Of a stretch of 64,000 bases of DNA, positions 35,151 to 43,412 are shown in pieces. Location of the stretch: assembly GCF_003002955.1 (NCBI RefSeq), contig NZ_PVTJ01000002.1, forward strand, positions 124,001 to 188,000, read 5' to 3'. The position numbers and the translations under genes are program-made. Within the stretch, counting starts at the first letter, position 1. Each line of letters starts with the position of its first letter. Source of the DNA: Glycomyces artemisiae (GTDB taxonomy: Bacteria > Actinomycetota > Actinomycetes > Mycobacteriales > Micromonosporaceae). A model generated the notes under the pieces. The model had not been told where the DNA came from, did no database searches, and was given only the letters and a program-made list of their open reading frames with translations.

Positions 35151-35226
35151 AGGGGCTTTGGCGCAGTTGGTAGCGCGTTTCCATGGCATGGAAAAGGTCA
35201 GGGGTTCGAATCCCCTAAGCTCCACC
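35151..35226 (+). tRNA. tRNA-Ala (anticodon GGC)
   Basis: A full cloverleaf with encoded CCA. Acceptor GGGGCTT/AAGCTCC includes the G3-U70 pair that marks alanine tRNAs; discriminator A; anticodon stem TTTCC/GGAAA with loop ATGGCAT (GGC); T arm AGGGG-TTCGAAT-CCCCT. A terminator hairpin follows about 80 bp downstream. Confidence 0.95.
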
Positions 35227-35308
35227 ATTTTGAGGCATACCACTTCTGACCAGGTGAAACAAGTTCGGATTTTGAGGTTCGGGACCAAAATTCCGACAGC
35301 GCAGTCGA

Positions 35309-35339
35309 AAGCGGCCATCGAATCGATGGCCGCTTCTTC
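35309..35339 (+). terminator. Terminator hairpin downstream of tRNA-Ala
   Basis: A perfect 12-bp stem AAGCGGCCATCG/CGATGGCCGCTT (35309-35320 with 35324-35335), loop AAT, then CTTCGTT. Confidence 0.75.
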
Positions 35340-35612
35340 GTTGGAGCGGTGGGCTGCCTGGTCTTTCTCTCGGACGCGCAGTCGTTGCCGCTGCTCGGCA
35401 GGGAATCTCGACTGCTTGCGGTGGAGGTGGGTGCGCCATCGATGCCAAGGTTCTTGAGGTCTGAGCTCTGCCGCCGGATCATTCACTACGTGGCCATGCT
35501 AGATCTCAAGCGGCACAACGAAATACGGCTGTCGTGCTAGCACTCCATCCGTGATTCGCGAGGTTCATGGTTCTGGCGTCGGAAGCAGATTCTGGCGCGT
35601 CGCATGATGGTC

Positions 35613-35639
35613 GGTTACCTTGGCGGCGCGGAACTCGTC
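35613..35639 (+). promoter_or_regulatory. ECF41-type promoter of the sigma factor gene
   Basis: GGTTACC-N16-CGTC, with CGTC ending 37 bp before the sigma gene start. It resembles the published ECF41 consensus TGTCACA-N16-CGTC and shares GTTAC and the exact spacing with the promoter at 36574-36600, suggesting autoregulation. Confidence 0.6.
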
Positions 35640-35676
35640 ATCTCTATGACGGAGTCCGCACAGGGAAGGTAACGAC

Positions 35677-36558
35677 ATGACCGAATCAGGTACGCCCGAA
35701 GCGCTGGCGGGGGCGTTCGAAGAGCAGCGCGAGCGCTTGGTGGCAGTCGCCTACCGGATGCTGGGGTCGCGGGCGGATGCCGAGGACGCCGTGCAGGAGG
35801 CCTGGATCCGGCTGGCGCGGCAGGAGCATGCCTCGATCGACAATCTGGCCGGATGGCTGACCACCGTGGTCGGCCGGGTCTGCATCGACGCCCTCCGCTC
35901 GCGCACAGCCCGGGCCGAGCTGTCGTACGACGATCGGCTGCCGGAGCTGGTGGTGACCGTGGACGGCGGGCCGACGCCCGAGGACGACGCGATGCTCGCC
36001 GAATCGGTCGGGATGGCGCTGCTGGTGGTGCTCGAAACGCTCACGCCCACCGAGCGGCTGGCGTTCGTCCTGCACGACATGTTCGGGGTGACGTTCGCCG
36101 AGATCGGGGAGATCATCAGCCGGTCGGCCGACGCGTCCAAGATGCTCGCCAGCCGGGCCCGCCGGAAGGTGCGGGGCGCGTCGCTGCCGACCGAGGAGCG
36201 GCGGCGGCAGCGCGACGTGGTCGACGCGTTCATCGCCGCCGGCCGCGCCGGGGACTTCGAAGCGCTCGTCCAGCTCATGGACCCGCAGGTCACCTGGCGC
36301 ACGCTGCACCCGCAGGGCGTGCTGACCACGGTCGGGGCGGCCGAGGCGGCCGACTCGGTCGTGCGCGGCATGAAGTCGATGACTTCGTCGCTGGCGGTCA
36401 TGCTCAACGGCGAGCCCGGGTTCGTGGCCTGGGGCGCGAACGGGAAGGTCCTCGGCGTTGCGGCGTGCACGGTGGTCGAGGGCCGGATCGTGGAGCTGCT
36501 GACCGTGAGCGACCGCAGGCGCCTGGACGCCATGGGGCTGCCCGCCCGGCCCGAATAG
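35677..36558 (+). CDS. ECF sigma factor, ECF41-like (SigJ type) with SnoaL-like C-terminal domain
   Basis: 293 aa. Region 2 (FEEQRERLVAVAYRMLGSRADAEDAVQEAWIRLAR, about 13-48) and region 4 (LTPTERLAFVLHDMFGVTFAEIGEIISRSADASKMLASRARRKV, about 125-168) are clear, followed by a 115-residue NTF2/SnoaL-like domain instead of a separate anti-sigma gene. The linker DDRLPELVVT and the C-terminal GANGK stand where ECF41 proteins have WLPEP and DGGGK. ECF41 factors act on neighbouring AhpD/oxidoreductase genes, and such a gene follows. Confidence 0.9.
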   Translation: MTESGTPEALAGAFEEQRERLVAVAYRMLGSRADAEDAVQEAWIRLARQEHASIDNLAGWLTTVVGRVCIDALRSRTARAELSYDDRLPELVVTVDGGPTPEDDAMLAESVGMALLVVLETLTPTERLAFVLHDMFGVTFAEIGEIISRSADASKMLASRARRKVRGASLPTEERRRQRDVVDAFIAAGRAGDFEALVQLMDPQVTWRTLHPQGVLTTVGAAEAADSVVRGMKSMTSSLAVMLNGEPGFVAWGANGKVLGVAACTVVEGRIVELLTVSDRRRLDAMGLPARPE

Positions 36559-36573
36559 GCCGCTCGCCGGGGT

Positions 36574-36600
36574 TGTTACGTCTCGGCGGTTTGCTTCGTC
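36574..36600 (+). promoter_or_regulatory. ECF41-type promoter of the AhpD-like gene
   Basis: TGTTACG-N16-CGTC, 38 bp before the start of the downstream gene; five of seven -35 bases plus the -10 and the spacing fit the ECF41 consensus. Confidence 0.68.
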
Positions 36601-36638
36601 GTAGTGGTGCAAGCATCCGAAGACGAAGGAGACCCGAC

Positions 36639-37109
36639 ATGGAACAGCGGATCAACCCGATGGGCAACGAGCTCGGCGCGAAGTGGGCGAAGTACATCAT
36701 CTCGTCCAACAAGGTCATCGCCGATTCGTCGCTGCCGAAGGGGTTGCAGGAGCTGGTGAAGATCCGCGCCAGCCAGATCAACGGCTGCGGCGGCTGCCTG
36801 GACATGCACACCAAGGACGCCGCGGCCGCCGGTGAGAGCGCGGTGCGGATCAACCTGGTCGGCGCATGGCGGGAGACGACCGTCTACACCGACGCGGAGC
36901 GGGCGGCGCTGGAACTGACCGACCAGGGCACCCGCCTGGCCGACTCCAGCGGCGTCACCGACGAGGCGTGGGCGAACGCGGCGAAGCACTTCGACGAGGA
37001 CGAGCTGATGGCCCTGGTCGCCCTGATCTGCGTGATCAACGCCTTCAACCGGCTGAACGTGATCACCAAGACCCCTGGCGGCGCGTACCAGCCCGGCCAG
37101 TACGCCTGA
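36639..37109 (+). CDS. Carboxymuconolactone decarboxylase/AhpD-family protein
   Basis: 156 aa. The AhpD-type CxxC motif is intact in NGCGGCLDMHTKDA (about residues 49-62), preceded by QELVKIRASQ. Such proteins are small peroxidases or disulfide reductases and are the standard partner of ECF41 sigma factors. It lies 80 bp after the sigma gene behind its own candidate ECF41 promoter. GAAGGAGACC precedes the ATG. It should not be confused with PcaC, which lacks the CxxC. Confidence 0.9.
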   Translation: MEQRINPMGNELGAKWAKYIISSNKVIADSSLPKGLQELVKIRASQINGCGGCLDMHTKDAAAAGESAVRINLVGAWRETTVYTDAERAALELTDQGTRLADSSGVTDEAWANAAKHFDEDELMALVALICVINAFNRLNVITKTPGGAYQPGQYA

Positions 37110-37131
37110 CGCCCGCACTCCCCCCAGGTTC

Positions 37132-37163
37132 GCGGGCGGACCGGGTAATCAGGTCCGCCCGCG
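37132..37163. promoter_or_regulatory. Hairpin between AhpD-like and doxX genes
   Basis: A perfect 11-bp stem GCGGGCGGACC/GGTCCGCCCGC (37132-37142 with 37152-37162) without T run. It could attenuate readthrough or protect the upstream message. Confidence 0.5.
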
Positions 37164-37194
37164 GCCCCTCAGACATCTTGCTCAGGAGGAAACC

Positions 37195-37581
37195 ATGAAC
37201 ATCGCACTGTGGATCACCGCCGGCCTGATGGCCGCCGTCTACCTGCTCTCCGGCTTCGGGAAGCTGTTCGTCCCCAGGGAGAAGATGGCCGCGATGGGCG
37301 CCGCCTCGCGCTGGGTCCTCGACTTCCGGCCCAACACTCTCAAGGCCATCGGAGCGCTCGAAATCCTCGGCGCCACGGGCCTGATCCTGCCCGCCCTGCT
37401 CGACATCGCGCCGATCCTGGTGCCCCTGGCGGCGAGCGGCCTGGCGATCATCATGATCGGCGCCGTCATCGTGCGGACCCGCCGCGGCGAGACCAAGGCC
37501 GCGCTCGGGGACGGGGCCTACCTCGCCGCGACCGCCTTCATAGCGATCGGTCGCTTCGCTCTTGAGCCCTTCACCGGCTGA
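37195..37581 (+). CDS. DoxX-family membrane protein
   Basis: 128 aa with four hydrophobic helices and the DoxX-like pattern GLMAAVYLLSGFGKL ... LKAIGALEILGATGLILPALLDIAPILVPLAA. DoxX-like proteins often accompany ECF sigma factors and redox genes; the biochemical role is unknown. CAGGAGG stands 9 bases before the ATG. Third gene of the ECF41 cluster; no separate ECF41 promoter was found, so it is probably read through from the AhpD-like gene. Confidence 0.82.
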   Translation: MNIALWITAGLMAAVYLLSGFGKLFVPREKMAAMGAASRWVLDFRPNTLKAIGALEILGATGLILPALLDIAPILVPLAASGLAIIMIGAVIVRTRRGETKAALGDGAYLAATAFIAIGRFALEPFTG

Positions 37582-37591
37582 CCTGCTTCCC

Positions 37592-37621
37592 ACCGCGCGG
37601 GCGAGCCCGCGCGGTCTCCTT
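37592..37621 (+). terminator. Terminator after doxX
   Basis: A 10-bp stem ACCGCGCGGG/CCCGCGCGGT with a 4-nt loop, followed by CTCCTTCTC. Confidence 0.7.
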
Positions 37622-37688
37622 CTCACCCATCCGTGATGACTACTGCGGCAGATGGAATTCGGGCGCAGACAGGAAGAGCTGCTCTCGT

Positions 37689-38130
37689 ATGATTCGTGTT
37701 GCGCGGCAAGAAGAGACGAGTGCGGCCGCTGAGGCCAGGATATTTGAGGGAGCATTCGCGGCCGCCGGGCAGGCGGTGTTCGACGCGATGGCGGACCTGT
37801 TCGGCTCCCGGCCTTGCCGGATGAGCGCTGGTGACTATGTCACCGGGCTGCTGGCGAGTCTGGAGCGGAAGAACTGCGTGACGATCGCCGAGTGGGCCGG
37901 GCATTCCAGCCCCGACCGGTTGCACTACCTGCTTGAACGCGCGGTCTGGGACGAGCGGGAGCTGCGTGCCAGGATCGGGGCCCTCGCCGTCGAGCGCCTC
38001 GGCGGCGAAGGTGTGCTCGTTCTTCGACGAGACTGGCGATCTCAAGAAGGGCCGCTGGTCGCTGGGTGTGGCCCGGCAGTACACCGGGACCGCGGGCCGG
38101 GTGGAGAACTCGCAGGTCTCGACCTGGGCA
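37689..38130 (+). pseudogene. IS701-like DDE transposase remnant, frameshifted and truncated
   Basis: The first frame reads [27 protein letters not shown] and LLERAVWDE, the N-terminus of IS701-type transposases, up to LGGEGVLVL. At about 38019-38024 one extra T shifts the frame; the next frame continues with DETGDLKKG, the first catalytic Asp block, then [14 protein letters not shown]. Homology stops near 38122, so two thirds of the enzyme, including the remaining catalytic residues, are deleted. No inverted repeats were recognised. It is a dead insertion element. Confidence 0.8.
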
Positions 38131-38315
38131 GGGCCGCTTCATGGTTCGCTCAACCAAGGTCACGACTGCAGCGAGCGCCGTGAGGACGGCGAGGAGGGCG
38201 AGGCGCCCGGGTTGCCGCCAGTCCAGGTGGGGGCGTGCCGATCGGCGGTTCTGCAGGGGCCGTTGCGGGTCGGCTCCGATACGCTGGAAGCCGACCCACC
38301 CCTTTGGAGCACCTC

Positions 38316-38927
38316 TTGCGGCATCTCACCTCGGTCATGACGGCGTTGGCAGCCGTGCTCGCTCTGGCCGCCTGCACCTCGGACGAGCCGGAGGTCCCGG
38401 CGGCCGAGGAGGCGGCCGGGCCGCCGTTCGACATCCTGGCCTTCTGCGCGGCCCCCGCGGCGGTCGAGGCCGCTCCGGAGTACGTCCCGGGCGGCGAGAA
38501 CGTCACGCAGTTCCTCCTCGGCGAGACCGCCTGGGGGAACAGCTTCGGGCCCGAGGTCGATCCTCCCGAGTACCCGTACCCGGGGGTCTGGACCGAACAG
38601 GACCCCGCGCTCGTGGTCTGCTCCGAGTACGTCGAACCGCCCGAGGAGACCGACTGCGGCGCATACGGCGAGGTCGGCACGGACCCGCTCCAGGGCGGGT
38701 GGGTCTACGTCACGCTGCAGTCCCACCATGTGGCGGCGCGGATCTACGAGGCCCGCACCGGGGCCCTCCTCGAAGAGCGGACCGTCGAGGCCTCCACCGA
38801 GTGCCCGGAGGAGGTCGACACGACCAACGCGTTCGTCGGCGGCACCACCGAGGTCGAGAGCGCCGTCGCCGAGTCCCGCGAGGTGTGGGCGCTGTTCGCC
38901 GACTACGTGAACTACGCCGGGCACTGA
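38316..38927 (+). CDS. Secreted lipoprotein of unknown function
   Basis: 203 aa from a TTG at 38316 with GGAG 5-8 bases upstream. [19 protein letters not shown] is a complete lipoprotein signal with the cysteine of the lipobox at residue 20; starting at the ATG 38337 would remove the positive charge. The mature protein is acidic, with several cysteines and aromatic residues, and begins with a linker rich in Glu, Pro and Ala. No family recognised. It follows the transposase remnant by about 190 bp that hold nothing recognisable. Confidence 0.72.
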   Translation: MRHLTSVMTALAAVLALAACTSDEPEVPAAEEAAGPPFDILAFCAAPAAVEAAPEYVPGGENVTQFLLGETAWGNSFGPEVDPPEYPYPGVWTEQDPALVVCSEYVEPPEETDCGAYGEVGTDPLQGGWVYVTLQSHHVAARIYEARTGALLEERTVEASTECPEEVDTTNAFVGGTTEVESAVAESREVWALFADYVNYAGH

Positions 38928-39345
38928 CATCAGCGCACGACGGCGCCAGCGGGCCGGCTCTCCCAGACCTGGCAGGCCGGCACGTCGAGGCTCCAGCGGA
39001 CGGATCGGCCGTGCCGCTGGGCCGCAACGAGGCCCGCGCGGCACAGGCCGCAGCCCGACCCGAAGGAACGCCCGGTTCGCCGGCCCCGGCATCGCGGCGA
39101 CCGCGGTCCGGCGGGCCGCGTCCAAGGCACTCGACCTGATCGCCGAGGGCCTGGCGCGCACCGGGCTCCCGCTCGGCCCGGTGCCCGTCACCGTGATCGA
39201 GGTCCTCGCGAGGACCGCAGGGCGCACCCGGCTCGCGACCCGGACCGCGTAGCCGCACGCGGCCACCGCCCGACCGGGGCGTGTCGTCTTCGCGACGCAC
39301 GCCTGTCCGCGGGTTGCCCTGCGGCCCTACGGTTGCGGAAGGGAC
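38928..39345. other. Gap with a possible decayed coding fragment
   Basis: From 39061 to the stop at 39250-39252 one plus-strand frame reads a protein-like segment (FAGPGIAATAVRRAASKALDL, then IAEGLARTGLPLGPVPVTVI) without an ATG or ribosome binding site at a suitable place. Another frame upstream (about 39010-39060) also looks protein-like, so a frameshifted relic is likely. No family recognised. Confidence 0.4.
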
Positions 39346-40126
39346 ACGTGGAGATTCGTCTTCGACCTCCTGACCACCGTCGCGACCGTCGTCGGGCTGA
39401 CCGGCGGGCTGGTCGCGGCGTACATGGCCTACCGGACGTACCGGCTGGAAGTGCGGCGCGACCTGGAGCGGGAGAAGGCGCAGGAGCGTTCGCAGGCGGA
39501 CCTGGTCTCGGCGTGGTGGGCCGAGCGGTCCGGGCAGTTCGGGATCTTCTACCTGAACGCCTCCAAGGTCCCGGTCCACAAGGTCAGCCTCTCGGTGCAC
39601 TCCCCCGACGACCCGAACATCGAGGTGCGGTTCCCGCTGCCGATCATGCCGCCGAACTCCGAGCCCGGCTTCGTGCCGATCGACATGGAGGTGCCGAAGC
39701 CGCAGTCGTGCGAGGTCGAGGCGCTGTTCAGGGACGCGTCGACGGACTGGTGGCTGCGCAACCGGGAGGGCACGGTCTCGAAGATCGCCTCCGAGGTGGT
39801 GATCTGGAGCGGGGAGTCCCGCCGGAAGTCCTTGCAGCCGTTCATCGAGACCTTCCTCAAGCGGTACGGCGTCAAGCCGGAGTTCCGGACCGGCCGGATC
39901 GAGCGCGGCCCCGTCACCGCCGCCGGGAACCCCCTCCGGCATCGAGACGACCCTCAGCGGCGACGCCGTGGACGAAGCACTCGCGCTCACCGCCCGGGAC
40001 GTCGCCGGCCTGCTCCTCCGCGCCGTCGACAACCAGGACCTGTACTACCCCGGCACCACCGAGTCGCTCGCGCTCGTCGCCGCCCTGGACGACTACGCCA
40101 TCGCGTGCGACGACGTCGGGCGGTGA
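39346..40126 (+). pseudogene. Membrane-anchored protein of unknown function, probably frameshifted
   Basis: One frame encodes a transmembrane helix (FVFDLLTTVATVVGLTGGLVAAYM), a charged helix and a beta-rich domain (WAERSGQFGIFYLNASKVPVH onwards, to GRIERGPVTAAGN). At a run of five C (39930-39934) the protein-like reading moves one frame and continues (IETTLSGDAVDEALALTARD, later DDYAIACDDVGR) to a TGA at 40126. The first ATG (39424) lies after the membrane helix and no start codon precedes it in frame, so the 5' end may be damaged too. Family unknown. Confidence 0.5.
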
Positions 40127-40156
40127 GCGAATGCCGTGCAAGGAGGACGCTCCGTC

Positions 40157-41032
40157 TCACTCCGGCATGCCTGTCAACTGTGCAGTCCGTTCCCAGAGGC
40201 GGTCGCAGCGTTCGGGGTCGGTGGTGTGGGGCGCGGTGGGGACGGGTGTGCGTTTGACGTAGAAGCGTCCGGTGGTCGATGCCAGTGCCGGATCGGTTGC
40301 GAGCCAGGTGGGGGTGTCGGCGCCGACGTCGGGGCCGCCGGGGGAGACCAGGGCCGAGGCTGCGGCGAACGCGCGGAGGGCGCCGCGCATGGTGCCTTCG
40401 CCGAGGCGGGTGCCGCGGATGATGCCCGGGTGCGCGCCGTTGACGGTGATGCGGGTGTGCTTGAGCCTTCGGGCGAGGGCGTAGACGAGCATGGCGTTCA
40501 TGTTCTTGGTGCGGGCGTATGCGGTGGCCGGGCGGAGGCTGGGCAGGCGGCCCAGGGCGCGGAGGTCGCGGCATTCGAGGTCGTCGAGGTCGACCGGCAT
40601 GGGGGCCAAGGCGCGCGGGGAGGCACCGACGATCACGAAGCGCGCGGGGCGGTCCCCGATCGGCTCGATCAGCGAGCGCAGGAGGACGTAGGGCGCGAGG
40701 TGGTTGACCGCGAGCGTGCGCTGATGGCCTTCGGGAGTCCGGTCGTCGGGGTCGGCGACCACTGCGGCGTTGCTGACCACGATGTCGGGCGGCGCCTCGG
40801 CGAGGCGGCCGGCGAGGGCGCGCACCTCGCCGAGCAGCGCTAGATCCGCCTGCTCTGCAAGCAGATCGGCATCGGGGACGGCCGCGCGGATGCGGGCGCC
40901 CGCCTCGTCGAGGCGGCGCGTGCTGCGGCCGACGAGGACGACCCGCATTCCTGCGGCGGCGAGATTGCGGGCGATCGCTTCGCCGATGCCGGAGGTGGCG
41001 CCGGTGACCACGGCGTTCATGGTGTCGGACAT
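40157..41032 (-). CDS. Short-chain dehydrogenase/reductase
   Basis: 291 aa. Cofactor motif TGATSGIG (10-17), VSNAAVV at the NNAG position, and the catalytic YARTK near residue 180. The arginine pattern after the second strand (LVGRSTRR) suggests NADP(H). Substrate unknown. Start ATG 41032; the longer frame to 41068 is less likely. Divergent from a tetR gene with two palindromic operators between them. Confidence 0.88.
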   Translation of the reverse strand: MSDTMNAVVTGATSGIGEAIARNLAAAGMRVVLVGRSTRRLDEAGARIRAAVPDADLLAEQADLALLGEVRALAGRLAEAPPDIVVSNAAVVADPDDRTPEGHQRTLAVNHLAPYVLLRSLIEPIGDRPARFVIVGASPRALAPMPVDLDDLECRDLRALGRLPSLRPATAYARTKNMNAMLVYALARRLKHTRITVNGAHPGIIRGTRLGEGTMRGALRAFAAASALVSPGGPDVGADTPTWLATDPALASTTGRFYVKRTPVPTAPHTTDPERCDRLWERTAQLTGMPE

Positions 41033-41071
41033 GGGATTCGGTCCTTTCCGTTCGCGGCGGCGCCGCATGGT

Positions 41072-41116
41072 AGGTTGACAACGTCAACCTAGATCGAATG
41101 GTTGACGTTGTCAACC
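41072..41116. promoter_or_regulatory. Two TetR operators in the SDR/tetR divergent promoter
   Basis: AGGTTGACAACGTCAACCT (41072-41090) is a perfect 8-3-8 inverted repeat, and GGTTGAC-GTT-GTCAACC (41100-41116) a perfect 7-3-7 repeat with the same arms. Centres are 27 bp apart. Confidence 0.85.
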
Positions 41117-41128
41117 CGAGGAGGTTCG

Positions 41129-41692
41129 GTGAACCGCACCCGCGAGGCGCTGATCGATGTGGCCGCCCGACTGCTCGACGAGGGCGGGACCGACGCGGTG
41201 ACACTGCGGCAGGTCGGGCACGGTGCCGGCGTGTCCCATAACGCGCCCTACAAGCACTTCGCGGGCAAGGAGGCGCTCCTGGCGGCGGTCGCCGCGCGCG
41301 AGCTGCAAGGACTGCGCACGGCGATGGAGCGGGCGGCCGAGAGGCAGCGGCCCGGGGACGCCCTGCGGACCGTGCTCGTCGACTACGCGGCTTGGGCGCT
41401 GCGGTACCCGGCGCGGTTCAAACTCGTGTTCGGGCGCTGGAGCATCGAATCCGATGAGCTCGCCGAGGCCGCGACTGCGGCCAACGCCGCCTTCGTCGAC
41501 CTCGTCGCCGCCGCGCAGCGCGACGGGGAGCTTCCGGCGGGGGATGCGGTTCGGTTGGCGGCGTTGATCCGCGCGCTCGCGCACGGGGCCGCCGACCTCG
41601 CGCTCGCGGGGCACCTCGCCGGGGAGCGCAAGGGCGCTGTCGAGCCCGGAGACCTGGTCGAAGATCTGCTCGGCTATCTCAGATCGCGTTAG
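41129..41692 (+). CDS. TetR-family regulator
   Basis: 187 aa. Helix-turn-helix at the N-terminus: RTREALIDVAARLLDEGGTDAVTLRQVGHGAGVSHNAPYKHFAGKEALLAAV (about 3-54). The C-terminal domain fits TetR_C proteins with WAL/WHG-like motifs. GTG start at 41129 with GAGGAGG directly upstream; the 41102 ATG lies inside the operator. It most likely represses itself and the divergent SDR gene. Its stop overlaps the next convergent gene by three bases. Confidence 0.92.
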   Translation: MNRTREALIDVAARLLDEGGTDAVTLRQVGHGAGVSHNAPYKHFAGKEALLAAVAARELQGLRTAMERAAERQRPGDALRTVLVDYAAWALRYPARFKLVFGRWSIESDELAEAATAANAAFVDLVAAAQRDGELPAGDAVRLAALIRALAHGAADLALAGHLAGERKGAVEPGDLVEDLLGYLRSR

Positions 41693-42630
41693 CGGGGCAC
41701 GCGGAGGAGCAGGTGGTCGGTGAGGGTTCGGGGGCCCGGCTGGGGGTGGAGGTGGCCGGTCTTGACGAGGGCGGTCATGAGGTCCCAGATGAGTTCATGG
41801 GCGAGCACAAGGATGGGTTCGTGACGGCCGGTGTCGGGGAGCGCGGCGGCGAGGGCTCGGGCTTCGGGGTCGGATTGGAGTGCTCGGGCGATGGTGTCGG
41901 CGATGGCGAGGCTGTGGTGGTGGAGTTCGTCTTCCCCGGTCAGCACCGGGACGGCTCTTTGGGAGTGCGGGTCGGAGAGCAGGGACTGGCCGGCGTCTGA
42001 GCGGGCGAGTTCCCATAGGGCGTTGGAGGTGGCGTCGGTCCAGACCATGACCAGGGTTGCGGCGGATCCGGGGACCTCGTTGACGCCGGCGGTGTTCTTG
42101 CGGGGCGGGTGGAGGGCCCAGAAGGCGCCGTTCCAGTAAGGGCGTTCGACGCTGAGTTCGGTGGTGGGGACGAGGCCGTGTGCGCGGAGGCGGTCCCAGA
42201 GGAGGCCGTCGACGGCGTGGCCGAAGACGACGGTGTAGTCGTGTGCGGTGTGGCCGCGGCGGCGCAGCTCGGTGGTGATCGCCTTGACGCCGCCGGTGAG
42301 GCGGGGTGCGAGGGTGTCGGCGAATGCCCGGATTCGGGGGCGGAGCGCACTGAGGAGGTCGGGGCCGATCACCGGGAAGGCGGTGGTGACGACTTCGCCG
42401 TCGATGGTGATCAGCTCGTAGGCGCGCAGCAGCGCGAGCTGGCTCTGCGAGGCGCTGACTCCCCGGGCGTGCAGCTCGGACATGGTGATTCCGTTGCGGG
42501 CGTGGTAGAGCAGGACGCCGTTGTCGTCCATGGCGACCACCGAGTGCGGGGTGCTGCGGGCGCCGAGCGCGAACGCGTGGAGGCCCCATTGGGCGAGGTC
42601 GGCGGGCGCGTCGGTGCGGTCATCGGACAT
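41689..42630 (-). CDS. Protein of unknown function (313 aa)
   Basis: Soluble, 313 aa, no signal or membrane segment. Mixed alpha/beta composition with several His-rich spots (DELHHHSLA) and a segment MSELHARGVSASQSQLALLRAYELITIDG that could be a winged-helix-like element, which is only a guess. Codon usage matches the neighbours and it has an ATG. Not recognised; it stands alone between two regulator/SDR pairs, converging on the first tetR. Confidence 0.65.
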   Translation of the reverse strand: MSDDRTDAPADLAQWGLHAFALGARSTPHSVVAMDDNGVLLYHARNGITMSELHARGVSASQSQLALLRAYELITIDGEVVTTAFPVIGPDLLSALRPRIRAFADTLAPRLTGGVKAITTELRRRGHTAHDYTVVFGHAVDGLLWDRLRAHGLVPTTELSVERPYWNGAFWALHPPRKNTAGVNEVPGSAATLVMVWTDATSNALWELARSDAGQSLLSDPHSQRAVPVLTGEDELHHHSLAIADTIARALQSDPEARALAAALPDTGRHEPILVLAHELIWDLMTALVKTGHLHPQPGPRTLTDHLLLRVPR

Positions 42631-42805
42631 GCGGACATTCTCCCCGTTCAGGTTTCGCGGAGGCCGATGCGGGTGTGGAGGCGTTTCAGGGGCGGTGGGA
42701 CCACCGGTTGCACCGGCCGGTGAGGCGCATGACCGCGGGGAGGAGGACGCCGCGGATGATCGTGGCGTCGCCGGTCACCGCGAGGGCCGGCGTGATGCGG
42801 CTCGC

Positions 42806-43393
42806 TCATTCGGGCATGCCCCCGGACGGCGGGCGGAGGGCGTTCGCGGCGGCGTCGGCCGCTTCGTCCTCGGGCGTGGTGGGCCAGGCGAGGTCGGGCT
42901 TGTGCAGACGCAGCGACACGATGCCGTGCAGGCCCGTCCACAGGCGCAGGGCGATCGGGAAGGCGGCCGCCTCGCTGCGGCCGGTCCGGGCGGCGATGAG
43001 TTCCTGGAGGCGCTGCACCAGGTCCCATCCGGGACGGCGACCGTCGGCGAGGGCGGGGAGCCGGTCGGCGCTCTCGAACAGCAGCTGGTACGCCCCCGGG
43101 TTCGACAGTCCCCATCGGACATACGTGGCCGCGCGCGCGGCGAGATCGTCGCCGCAGGACTCCAGCGCGTGCCGCAGTTCGCCGAACTGCTCGTCGATGA
43201 CCGCGTCGACCAGGTCCTCCCCGGACGCGAAATGCAGGTACACCGCGGAGGGGGCGACGCCGACGTCGCGCGCCACGGCGCGCAGTGACGGCAGTTCGAG
43301 CGTCTGGGGCCGGACGATCAGCGCCCTGGCCGCGGCGATCAGCTCCTCCCGCAGTCGGGCCCCCTGGCCCCGCTGGTTGCCGGTCCTGCTCAT
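42806..43393 (-). CDS. TetR-family regulator
   Basis: 195 aa from the ATG at 43393. Helix-turn-helix: LREELIAAARALIVRPQTLELPSLRAVARDVGVAPSAVYLHFASGEDLVDAV. The C-terminal TetR_C domain includes WTGLHGIVSLRLHKP, a typical WHG-type motif. It probably represses the divergent SDR gene and itself. The upstream frame to 43924 is shadow of the SDR gene. Confidence 0.92.
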   Translation of the reverse strand: MSRTGNQRGQGARLREELIAAARALIVRPQTLELPSLRAVARDVGVAPSAVYLHFASGEDLVDAVIDEQFGELRHALESCGDDLAARAATYVRWGLSNPGAYQLLFESADRLPALADGRRPGWDLVQRLQELIAARTGRSEAAAFPIALRLWTGLHGIVSLRLHKPDLAWPTTPEDEAADAAANALRPPSGGMPE

Positions 43394-43412
43394 GGCCGAT
43401 TGCATCTGTAAG

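Larger units (their letters stand above)
35227..35676. other. Lower-GC spacer downstream of tRNA-Ala
   Basis: 450 bp of visibly lower GC than its surroundings. Apart from the terminator and the sigma-factor promoter no gene is supported: the short frames here match nothing and lack ribosome binding sites. The 3' end of the tRNA is a common integration point, but I found no integrase and no clear second copy of the tRNA end in the window. Confidence 0.5.

Noticed and set aside
35349-35540. Short frames after tRNA-Ala as genes
   Set aside because: No ribosome binding sites, no family resemblance, and they overlap the terminator region.
36639-37109. A second pcaC
   Set aside because: It has the AhpD-type CxxC motif and follows an ECF41 sigma factor, so it is not part of protocatechuate breakdown.
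37932-38340. Intact 135-aa gene inside the transposase relic
   Set aside because: Only the part up to RVENSQV is transposase; the rest is random, so it belongs to the pseudogene.
39968-40126. Separate small gene starting at GTG 39968
   Set aside because: No ribosome binding site, and protein-like sequence in the same frame continues upstream of the GTG, which fits a frameshift better.
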